A stretch of DNA of 60,000 bases from Adiantum capillus-veneris. Lineage: Eukaryota > Streptophyta > Polypodiopsida > Polypodiales > Pteridaceae. Made by a program: the position numbers and the translations under genes. Shown piece after piece: positions 47,395-57,586 of the stretch (position 1 is the first letter of the stretch; each line of letters starts with the position of its first letter). The notes beneath the pieces were generated by a model. That model searched no databases. It worked only from the letters and a program-made list of their open reading frames with translations, and was not told the origin of the DNA. Location of the stretch: assembly GCA_014529385.2 (NCBI GenBank), contig CM043952.1, positions 59,379,119-59,439,118 on the forward strand, written 5' to 3'.

Positions 47395-49462
47395 ATACGT
47401 GAGTTACTTGCATCAATTGGTGTTCCAATCGATGATGATGATAAACTAGAAGTATGTCTGCAAGGTTTGGGTCCTGAGTACAAACAGTTTAGACTTGGCT
47501 TCCATCTTTGAGAGAACATTCCCTCGTTATAGATTTAGTGTCCTTATTGATTGTGGAAGATAAGAAACTTTAGGAAGACTCCTCTATGCAGGGTGGAAAA
47601 AATTTTGAACAGGTACTTTTCAACAATAGAGGAAGAGGAAGAGGATGTGGTATAGGTCGTGGGGGCAAGGCTGAGGAAGAGGCAACCACCAAGCACGATA
47701 GCATAACAACAATCATGGTCAGAACATAGGTGGTGGTCGAGGAAACTTTTGAGGCAGGGGGCATTCAAGAGTTGTGGAAATGCGTAGCACAATAATGCAA
47801 GTCAACATGGAAATGTAGTATGTTGGGGATGTGGAAGACTGGTCATTTTGAATGTGAATGTCCAGACAGGAGGCAACAAAACAATTATACAACTACTAGC
47901 AGGAATGCAGATGAGCCCAAGAGGCTATTTGTGGTTCAGCACATGCTAAATAATATATTTGCAAATGTGGAAAAATCAAGTGATAATGTCTGGTGTGTGG
48001 ATTTTGGTGCATCAAATCACATGACCATCCATGGTGAATGGTTAAGGAAATGCAGACTTTACAAAGTCCTGCTTATGTAGAAACTGGGGAAAATACTGCA
48101 CATCTTATTATGCATACAGGAAATGTGCCATTGTCTATGACAGATGGTAAAGTGAAGTACTTGGCTGATGTACTACATGTACCCAAAATTACAAAGAACC
48201 TGGTTTCTATTGGGCAAATGGTTGAGTAGGGTTAACAAGTCAAATTTTACTCCGATGGTCTCTTTGTTGAAGAGCATAAGAAGGATGGAAGACTAGTTGC
48301 ACAAGGAAAGAAATTGGGCAGAATATTTACTTTGGATTTAAATATGCCTGAGGTGAATGTTTCCATGTTTGCATGAGGTGCATGTGTTCCAAATATAGAC
48401 ATTTGGTAAAAACATATTGTTCATGTAAATTTGCAGAGGTTGAAAATGATGTAGACTAAAGATATGGTTATAGGCTTACCTATGTGTTGAGTTGGTGAAA
48501 TGAAAAAAGTATGTGAAGCTTTTCAATCTGGAAAGCACGCAAAAGCATCCTTTCCTCATGATAAGCATGTAAGAAGGAATGCATTGGATTTAGTACATAC
48601 GGATGTATGGGGTGTGGCAAAGACTGCATCTATGAGTGGATGTATTACTATGTGAGTTTCATCGAGGACCATACGAGGAAGGTACGGGTTTACTTCATGA
48701 AACAAAAAAGTGAGGTGTTTATGCATTTTCAAATTTTCATAGTTACGATTGAAAAACAAATTGGGAACATGTAAAGTGTCCGAGCTCAGATAGAGGGGGG
48801 AAATACGTCTAAAATGAATCCAATGGTTTTCTAAAAAAGCATGGAATCAGAGGTAATTTTCATGCAGGTATACTCTGCATCAAAATGGTGTTGCTGAGCA
48901 GAATAATAGAAACATTACAGAAGTGGTTAGAGCATTGATGCATGAAAAGAACATGCCTCATTGTTATTGGGATAAGGTTGTTGCTATAGGTGTTTACATT
49001 ATGAGCAGGACCCCTACTCCTCTATTACATGATATGACACCTAAAAGAAAGTTTAGTGGTGAAAAACCAGATATATCAAATTTTGATGTATTTCTTATGT
49101 GCATGTGCTAGGTAAGCTAAGAAATAATATTGATCCAAAAGCAAACAAATGTGTGTTTGTTGGCTATTCCCTTGAGCAAAAAGGGTAAAGTGAGGGTGAG
49201 CAAGGATGTTGTTTTTTATGAAATGTCAAGCTGGTATGCTGATGTAAAAGATGATTTGGGGGCTGATGTGAGAGAGAATGTGGATACAAAAAATAAAAGT
49301 GCGCAGTCACAAGTTTTGACTTGGCTGCAAGGGTCCTCTAGTGCAAGGCATGGTGAGAATCCATGGAGTGACAAGTTACGTGAAAGAGTGAGTTCCACAA
49401 AATCTTCAAATATATCAAGGAAAGGAAAGGAAAAATATTGTGTTGACTACTTTGAATGGTAG
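47395..49462 (+). pseudogene. Ty1/copia gag-protease-integrase remnant
   Basis: Fragments occur in normal copia order. A Gag end (LEVCLQGLGPEYKQF) comes first, then a zinc knuckle broken by a frameshift (KTGHFECECPDR after TGTTGGGGATGTGG at about 47820). The protease follows with WCVDFGASNHMT at about 48000, where the usual D-S-G is D-F-G. A pre-integrase segment (HVNLQRLKMM ... CEAFQSGKHAKASFPHDKH) and integrase core remnants follow (DLVHTDVWGVAKTAS, SDRGG, NGVAEQNNRN). Then come NKCVFVGYS and VRVSKDVVFYE, just before where the reverse transcriptase should start. No RT or RNase H is seen. There are many stops and frameshifts. It lies between the two opposite LTR X copies and is probably unrelated to them. 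Confidence 0.75.
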
Positions 49463-49529
49463 TTATTTTACACTCATTGATGCACTTTATGTACTTGGGA
49501 TCAAAATGCACCTTTTGTCTATATTTGCA

Positions 49530-50204
49530 CTTGTAATGGAATTGGCCTATTAACTTGAGAGTAGCGGGAATTAATGAGAGTACTTTTGAGAAATTACTTT
49601 GTGAGCATAGAGGGTAGACATAAATGAAGATAAAAACATAGACATAGCAATTACTTAACTTGGCATGAACAATACTTTTTCAAGAGAGAGAATTTAGAGA
49701 GCATGACAAAAATTGAGGACCAGATTTATGTGGAGCCGGTCCCCCCTCCAATAGGCATTTGTATTATGATTTCTCCCATTAAGAGAGACTTGTTACAATA
49801 CAATATTTGTGTTCCTTGTGACCTAGATGATGCGATGAAGATGGAAAGCTTCATGCATCACAAGCATAACATAAAATTTGTGGAAAGCTTTAACTATCCC
49901 AAGCCTCAGTCCCAAGACCTCAAACACCTTTGAAGGTGGAGAGAGCTAGCAGGGAATGAGGGTAGGGAAGAGGAATAAGAAACATTTCATAGGAGAAAGA
50001 ATTAGTTCCTCACTTATCATCACTCTTCTTGCTAGCATACATAATAGCATAGTAATAAAGATGGAGAAGATGGCAAGATTAAGCATTGAAGCATGGCTCT
50101 TGGTTGGATTTGCACTCCCTAGCCAAGAGTGTTGGTGTAGGCTCTCAACCTCTACTTGCTTGGAGAAGGAGAGGGAGATCTTGCACTTTGCACAATGCAC
50201 AATG
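49530..50204 (-). mobile_element. LTR X, minus orientation, distal part
   Basis: The reverse complement matches 46350-46990: TCCAACCAAGAGCCA, then GAGGTCTTGGG.CTGAG, GGAGGGGGGACCGGCTCCA, AAAGTATTGTTCATGC, and ATTAATTCCCGCTAC then CAAGTTAATAGGCCA near 49545-49570. It appears to be the continuation of the LTR portion at 56355-57221, cut off by the duplicated 6-kb segment. Confidence 0.55.
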
Positions 50205-50205
50205 G

Positions 50206-50238
<33 letters not shown>

Positions 50239-50266
50239 TGTGTGTGTGTGTATGTGTGTGTGTGTG
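50205..50266. repeat. (GT)n microsatellite
   Basis: GT repeat with two A interruptions. On the minus strand it corresponds to the CACAAACACACTCACAC segment of the plus-strand LTR X at about 46262-46280, so it is an expanded LTR segment. It marks the left edge of the 6-kb insertion. Confidence 0.9.
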
Positions 50267-53102
50267 AACCATACTTAGAAAATTGTATTAAATAATATAT
50301 TAAATAATATATTAAATAACAATATTTTAAAACAAGATGTGATAAACCTCAACTATCATTTCATATACACCAATACAACATTCTGTATCGAATGGATAAT
50401 ACAATCATTTAGATCAAAAATTTGATCTTTGATCACTACAATATAATATGTTAGTGTTGTATCTTATGTGCCCATCCTTTGGGATGAGTTTCCACTACAT
50501 CTACATGTAGAAGGATCCAGTTGGTACATTAGCTGGTACATTGGACGATCTTCCGTTACTGCTGCAGTTTTTGTTGTAATCCCAAGGAAAGATCTCTTAC
50601 CTGTCACCATCCAAGAAACACAAGCCTGTCAGAACTAGCATTACTTGGGAAGACAGGTGTCAACGACCCCCTCCCCTTATTATTGGTGTCAAAAATTACA
50701 AAGGAAACTAACACCATAACATAGATCAAATATTAATTTTAAAGAATGAGTTCTTAATTTATGATAATGTTTTCATCTTTTAATTCCAGAAAAAATCAGA
50801 CAGCATCTCCTTTGTATTTTCAACTAATTTTTAAAAGTCCAGTCCACTGTCATCTCATCCGATACCCTTACGTGAGGATTAAGGATTTATTCAAAAACAT
50901 TGTAGTATGTTCAAAGTAAATTACTAACAGTAAATTCAAAAGTTATGCATCTATTAAACAAGAAAAAAAAATGTTGAAAAGCAGTTCCCACTACTATATT
51001 TACAAGGTGAATATAGTCAAAGCTCTAGCATTACATAAAGGGATAGGTGTCAATAATCCCGTTCTCTTGTTATTTGTATCAAAACTTATTAATAAATTCA
51101 CCACTAAACCAAGGTTAAGTATGTGTCATATTCCTACCACAATGAATGTGAAAAGGATTGGCAACAACCACAAAAAACCATAACTTCCAAACTCAAAAAA
51201 AAGTCATATAATTTTTCATAACAAGCATGCCATTTCCCTTATCACCATGATTAACATCACCCTTCAGCCAAAAAAGATGTGTTAGATTCTATAAAAACAA
51301 GAAACATTATGCTTTCAAGAGTAGCCTTCCAAATGATCAACCAATTTGCTCCACTGGTCATAAAAAAGGGACCAGCAATCCTTCAAAAAAGCCCATCAAA
51401 TTATCATTAGTAAACCGATCCTAAATTTCCAAATTATTATTCAATGACAGAACTCTGGTCCATGCTACAACAATTGTGACTATTTTATGCATGCTACATA
51501 GTAATATGTTTCAAAAAGATGTATCAATAAATAGTGTTTTGCTAGGTCACTACGAGGGGTTATTAGCAATGGTTAGCAACCTATGCTACTTGACTCTTAA
51601 GTGAGTGATCTTGTCATTATATTGTACAAATATTTGTTCTTTTGATAGATCATTGCGATGTTATTACATCTTTGGAGAATCATCAATACAAACCCTCTGA
51701 ATTGGCTGCTTGATCCACGAGCACAAAGGACACAACCATGCCCAATGGTCTTGTGAAAATCACTAAGGATGTTTGTCTTCAAATCATATGCTCATGCATG
51801 ATATCAACCTAGACCAAGCAGCCTGTCAGTTTTTAGCATCTTCAAAGTGTTTCACCTTAATGGATAAAGAGAGGTTTGTAAATGTGATGCCAATTCTATC
51901 ATTCCAAAGGTATTATGTATAAAACAAATTTATCAAGTATCATCAAAGCATGAACATTGCCAGCATTTGACCATTTTTCCAAAAAAAAACCGTACATTAT
52001 CATTAAAAGACATAGTAGAATCTACAACAAGTTCAAATGTTAAACACACTGAGTAGGTGCCGATGCACCTACCTGCATAAGGATGTTTCCTTTTTCATGT
52101 TTGTTGGCGCAAAAGAAGTTGAAGGTGTGTGTGTGCGCGCTCGGGCTCTGAACAAATCTACTTCCGTACAGCTAGGGTTATGTTGTCGTTGTGCACAATC
52201 CACTGTTTCTCTAACAATCGAGTTTCCAACCTCTTGTATGAAGCCTCTGATCTGATGCTATCGGAGCCCATTCGAGCTGCTAGCTTAGAGGTGAAAGCAT
52301 GAAGAAGATGTCTGCAAATGGAAAAGAAGGGAAGAAAAACACAGGAAAGCCTTGAGCTTTGATGGCAACCTCTGACGTAGGTGTTGATGATGAAAGAGAG
52401 AAAAAACAGGGAAGAACATAAAGCGAGGGAGAAAAAACAAGGGAGGCAAAGAGATTACCATATGAAAATCAGGAAACAAGGGAGGAGAACGCTAGTAGGA
52501 AGAAACACAGCAGACGCACGGGGCACCGTGCTATAGAGATAGGTAGCCCATGATGAATGAAGCCACAGCCCACGATGGTCTTGCATGCAAGAGTGTGAGA
52601 GAGGAGTATCAATTGTACCTGCATGCGTGTGTAAACCCATTGTGTGTGATTATGCAGCAAGGGGGGAGAACCTGTGACAGTTTCTGCTGAGATGGGTGAG
52701 CACAAGAATGCTAGAAAGAACCTATGGTGGGTTGACAATGCGACAGTGGTCAACGACTCAGCGCGGCACTTCGCAAATTACGCTCTTCGTGAGTTTGAGC
52801 ATCACTCCTAAAAGGGATAGGAAAGTGGGGATGTGGAGAAGAAAAAAACCATAATATCCAATTTTATCTGGAGTGCAAGTGTGTGTGTGGTGCATGCACC
52901 ATAAGAGGTACACATGTCCTCTTAAAGTCATCTATCATGTGCCTAATAAAGGCTTTATTTATCACATCCAACAACATTGGTAAGCCATAACAAAGGAGTC
53001 CAAAATTAGAATATGTTATGGCTTAAAGCACCAAAAAGGGAAGCTGTCAGCCAAGGGTTAGCCAACGACTTGTCACCTAGATAAGTGTGGGTGTGTGTGT
53101 GT
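50267..53102. repeat. 2.8-kb direct duplication, copy 1
   Basis: Starts GAACCATACTTAGAAAATTG and ends at a (GT)n tract. It matches 53537-56321 nearly base for base, with scattered substitutions and small indels. Its content is non-coding AT-rich DNA plus, on the minus strand, a short ORF with a splice-donor-like end (52158-52271 and beyond). No transposase or polymerase motif was found. Confidence 0.9.
52158..52271 (-). CDS. Short exon-like ORF (37 aa), copy 1
   Basis: Minus-strand ATG at 52271 opens 37 codons starting MGSDSIRSEASYKRLETRL and ending at TAG 52158-52160. In the same frame, past this single TAG, the sequence stays open to about 52080. There it reaches a good splice donor, ATGCAG/GTAGGT. 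Upstream, TTTGCAG (about 52309-52315) could be a splice acceptor in a 5' leader. The second copy encodes nearly the same peptide. I do not recognise the protein. It may be the first coding exon of a host gene captured by the duplicated segment, now with a stop. Confidence 0.4.
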   Translation of the reverse strand: MGSDSIRSEASYKRLETRLLEKQWIVHNDNITLAVRK

Positions 53103-53536
53103 GTGGCCCTCCCCCATCCCAGAGGAGAGATCCACTTGGTGGAGGATGGTCCACCAACTGGACCAATCCCCCACCAATTCTAGTAAATGTTTCCTAAAAA
53201 TTTCCATGTTTTATAGCTCAATCACTTGTACGGTGTTAAAAAGGTTTAGATGCGAGATTACTCATTTGTCATGTGTTTGAACAGAACTTAAATGTAAGTA
53301 CACCCAATTTTTGTATGATAAAGGGGTCCTCCAGGGAGAAGAGTAAGGTATTCTGGAATCTACATACCTGATTTCTCGGAACAACCGTTTGATTGAAGTC
53401 AGGATAAATTGGAGTAGCTATATTATTATCTGATATATTATCTAATTCCAATTGCTAAGTATGGCACTAGTCCTACCAAAGACTAGTAGGGAAAATGTGT
53501 GTGTGTGTTTACGTATGCAAAATCTCCTCATAATTG
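53103..53536. other. Unique spacer between the two 2.8-kb copies
   Basis: 434 bp without a recognised gene, bounded by (GT)n runs at about 53089-53103 and 53496-53510. Confidence 0.6.
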
Positions 53537-56321
53537 AACCATACTTAGAAAATTGTATTAGATAATATATTAAATAACAATATTTTAAAACAAGATGTGA
53601 TAAACCTCAACTATCATTTAATATAAACCAATACAACAATCTGTATCTATGGATAATACAATCATTTAGATCAAAAATTTGATCTTTCATCACTACAATA
53701 TAATATCTTAGTGCTGTATCTTATGTGCCCATCCTTTGGGATGAGTTTCCACTACATCTACATGTAGAAGGATCCAGTTGGTACATTAACTGGTACATTG
53801 GACGATCTTCTGTTACTGCTACAATTTTCGTTGTAATCCCAAGGAAAGAATCTCTTACCTGTCACCATCCAAGAAACACAAGCCTGTCAAAACTGGCATT
53901 ACTTGGGAAGACAGGTGTCAACAACTCCCTCCCCTTGTTATTGGTGTCAAAAATTATAACAAAAAATAACACCATAACATAGATCAAATATTAAGTTTAA
54001 AGAATGAGTCCTTAATTGATGATATAGTTTTCATCTTTTAATTCCAAAAAAATCGGACAGCATCTCCTTTGTATTTGGAACTAATTTTCCAAAGTCAAGT
54101 CCACTGATATCTCATCCGAGACCCTCACGTGAGGATTAAGGCTTTATTCAAAAACATTGTAGTATGTTCAAAGTAAAATAATAACACTAAATTCAAAAGT
54201 TATGCATCTATTAAACAAGGAAAAAAATGTTGAAAAGCAGTTTCTATTACTATATTTACAAGGTGAATATACTCAAAGCTCTAGCATTAGATAAAAGGAT
54301 AGGTGTCAATAATCCCTTTCTCTTGTTATTTGTATCCAAACTTATTAACTAAACCAAGGTTAAGTATGTGTCATATTCCTGCCACAATGAATGTGAAAAG
54401 GATCGGCAACAACCACAAAATACCATAACTTCCAAACTCAAAAAATAGTCCTATAATTTCTCATAACAAGCATGCCATCGCACTTATCACTATGATTAAC
54501 ATCACTCTTACGCCAAAAAAGATGTGTTAGATTCTATAAAAACAAGAGACATTATGCTTCCAAGAGTAGCCTTCCAAATGATCAACCAATTTGGTCCACT
54601 GGTCATTAAAAAGGGACCATCAATCCTTCAACAAAGCCATCAGATTATCATTATTAAACCGATCCTAAATTTCTAAATTATTATTCAATGATAGACCTCT
54701 GGTCCATGCTACAACAATTCTGACTCTTTTATGCATGCTACATAGTAATATGTTTCAAGAAGATGTATCAATAAATAGTTTTTTGCTAGGTCACTACGAG
54801 GGGTTGTTAGCAATGGCTAGCAACCTATGCTACTTGAATCTGAAGTGAGTGATCTTCTCATTATATTGTACAAATATTTGTTCTCTTGATAGATCATTGC
54901 GATGTTATTACATCTTTGGAGAATCATCAATACAAACCCTCTGAATTGTCAGCTTGATCCGCGAGCACAAAGGAAACAACCATGCCCAGTGGTCTTGTGA
55001 AAATCACCAAGTATGTTTGTCTTAAAATCATATGCTCATGCATGACATCAACCCAGACCAAGCAGCCTGTCAGTTTTTAGCATTTTTAAAGCGTTTCAAC
55101 TTAATGGATATTGAGAGGTTCGTAAATCTAATGCCAATACTATCATTCCAAAGCTATTATGTATTAAAAAAAATTATTAAGTATCAACTGAGCATGAACA
55201 TTGCCAGCATTTGACCATTTTTCCAAAAAAAAACATAGATTATCATTAAAAGACATTATAGAATCTACAACAAGTTCAAATGTTAAACACACTGAGTAGG
55301 TGCCGATGCATCTACCTGCATAAGGATGTTACCTTTTTCAAGAAGTTGAAGGTGTGTGTGTGCGCACTCGGGCTCTCAGCAAATCTACTTCCGTACAGCT
55401 AGGGTTATGTTGTTGTTGTGCACAACCCACTGTTTCTCTGACAATCGAGTTTCCAACCTCTTGTATGAAGCCTCTGATCTGATGCTATTGGAGCCCATTC
55501 AAGCTGCTAGCTTAGAGGTGAAAGCATCAATAAGATGTCGGCAAACAGAAAAGAAGGGAAGAAAAACACAAGAAATCCTTGAGCTTTGATGGCAACCTCT
55601 GACGTAGGTGTTGACGATGAAAGAGAGCAAAAACAGGGAAGAACATAAAGCGAGGGAGAAGAAACAAGGGAGGCAAAGAGCTTACCATATGAAAATCAGG
55701 AAACAAGAGAGGAGAACGCTAGTAGGAATAAACAGAGTAGACGCACAGGGGCACCGTGCTATAGAGATAGGTATCCCATGATGAAGGAAGCCACAGCCCA
55801 CGATGGTCTTGCATGCGAGAGTGTGAGAGAGGAGGATCAATCGTACCTGCTTGTGTGTGTAACCCACTGTGTGTGATTACGCAGCAAGGGGGGAGAACCT
55901 GTGATGGTTTTTGCTGAGATGGGTGAGCACAGGAATGCCAGAAAGAACCTATGGTCGACAAAGCGATAGTGGTGAATGACTCAGCGCGGCACTTCACAGA
56001 TTACACTCTTCGTGAGTTTGAGCATCACTCCTAAAAGGGATAGCAAAGTGGGGATGTGGAGAAGAAAAAAACCATAATATCCAATTTTATCTGGAGTGCA
56101 AGTGTGTGTGTGTGTGTGGTGTATGCACCATAGGAGGTACACATGCCCTCTTAAAGTAATCTATCATGTGCCTAATAAAGGCTTTATTTATCACAGCCAC
56201 CAACATTGGTAAGCCATAACAAATGAGTCCAAAATTAGAATATGTTATGGCTTAAAGCACCAAAAAGGGAAGCTTAGCCAAGGGTTAGCCAACGACTTTT
56301 CAGATAGATAAGTGTGTGTGT
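53537..56321. repeat. 2.8-kb direct duplication, copy 2
   Basis: Second copy of 50267-53102, same orientation. Differences include loss of about 14 bp near 54347, loss of about 17 bp near 55338, and many single-base changes. It ends at a (GT)n tract followed by a poly-G run. Confidence 0.9.
55385..55498 (-). CDS. Short exon-like ORF (37 aa), copy 2
   Basis: Same ORF as 52158-52271, starting MGSNSIRSEASYKRLETRL, with a few changes (Asp to Asn twice, Leu to Ser, Ile to Val). The shared TAG is followed here by an extra in-frame TGA. The upstream acceptor-like TTTGCAG is changed to TTTGCCG. This copy is more decayed. Confidence 0.35.
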   Translation of the reverse strand: MGSNSIRSEASYKRLETRLSEKQWVVHNNNITLAVRK

Positions 56322-56355
56322 GTGGAAGGGGGGGGGGGGGGGGGGGGGGGGGGGG
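56311..56355. repeat. (GT)n and long poly-G run
   Basis: GT repeat, GGAA, then about 27 consecutive G (56329-56355). It marks the right edge of the 6-kb insertion in LTR X. Confidence 0.9.
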
Positions 56356-57221
56356 AAGAGTATACCCCTCAAGAAACGCCCTAGCTTGCTTTGGTCAACC
56401 GTCCCTTGTAGCTCATGCTTGAAGCTCATTGGACCCCTCCAGGTTTGGGGTGGCCTTGGGACAAGTGTCCCCCTTTCCCCTTTGAGAGAGAGGACATGAT
56501 AAATGCAAAATCAATTATAAAAATATCCTAAATTATCATTGGACCCCTTGGGTGGCCAACCAATAGGCTTGAGACACACTATGAGGGTAACATGAGGAGG
56601 AACTTGACAAGTGTCCCTTATGCTTGCTTGGTACCAAGCATGCCTTGTGTGAGTTTCTGGGTGTTCTCTCTCATCCCCTCTCTTGTAGGGATCATCCCCT
56701 CCTTGTAGGGATTGAATCTTGACTTTTGACACCTCAAGCCCCTCAAGCTTAGGCCCAGTTCCCACCACAAGCTTGGCCCTTAAGCACTTCAAGCTTGGGT
56801 TGGGTTCTCACCTCAAGTATAGCCCTAGAATCTCAAGCATGACAAGCACCTCAAGAATCTCAATCATCAAGCACATCAAGCATCTCAAGCATCTCAGTCA
56901 TCATGCACCTCAAGCACCGTAAGCTTGGGCCAGGTTCCCACCTCAAGCTCAGCCCTAGCATACCTAAGGTCAAAGTACTTTTACACTAACGATTGGAGGT
57001 ATTCAATGAAGCTAACCCTAAGGTCTTATGCTCCATTGGTTAGCCTTGCTCTTTGATAGACCATCTCTCATTTGGGTCCATTTACCATGGGCCCCGTCTT
57101 GAGATAGATCTATAAGCACATGTTATATCTTAACCCTTGTTCTCGTTTATTCTCCCACATTAAATGATCAGTTTAATATGAGAATATCATTTGGGTTGGT
57201 TAGATATTAGATTTTATCACA
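56356..57221 (-). mobile_element. LTR X, minus orientation, proximal part (3' LTR of the gypsy pol)
   Basis: On the minus strand it begins TGTGATAAAATC directly after the polypurine tract of the neighbouring pol gene, so it is the 3' LTR. It shares with the plus copy at 45388 the TTAAACTGATCATTTAAT start and the AAAGGGGAAAGGGGGACAC and GGGTCCAATGAG segments. Within it, 56700-56960 holds short CCTCAAGC and CATCTCAAG repeats. It breaks off at the poly-G and (GT)n run and appears to resume at 50204. Confidence 0.65.
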
Positions 57222-57224
57222 TTA

Positions 57225-57234
57225 CCTCTCTCTT
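57225..57234 (-). promoter_or_regulatory. Polypurine tract of the minus-strand gypsy element
   Basis: On the minus strand AAGAGAGAGG is followed by TAA and then the TGTGATAA start of the LTR. Confidence 0.7.
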
Positions 57235-57586
57235 GAAATCATAGTCATCCTCGACTATGAGGTAGACGAGATAAAGACTTAGTCATTAATCAATCTTATG
57301 TAGCGGGTAGAGGATCCCTTCTTACCCTATGACATCTTTCAAAGATGGATGACTAATCCATTTGGTGCTTGGGAGACATAGTTGCCGTAAGCATGTCTGC
57401 TCTTTAGTCCATTTCATTCTCCCAAAGTAGAGTGACAAACCTACTTCGTGTTTGAGAGACGTCGTCATCATAAACATGATTCTAAGCATGCATACTATTT
57501 GAATTTGTGCACAAGTAAAAAAAAAAAGAGAACTAGTCTTATAAGGAAAAAACATGGGTCATTTAAAAAGAAATTTGTACATTTGC
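57235..57586 (-). other. Gypsy 3' untranslated segment between pol stop and polypurine tract
   Basis: No coding motif. A run of 11 A lies near 57517. The segment separates the end of the chromodomain (57587) from the polypurine tract. Confidence 0.5.

Noticed and set aside
50267-56321. Two LTRs of a 6-kb retrotransposon
   Set aside because: No TG..CA ends, primer-binding site, polypurine tract, coding domain or target duplication visible; kept only as an alternative.
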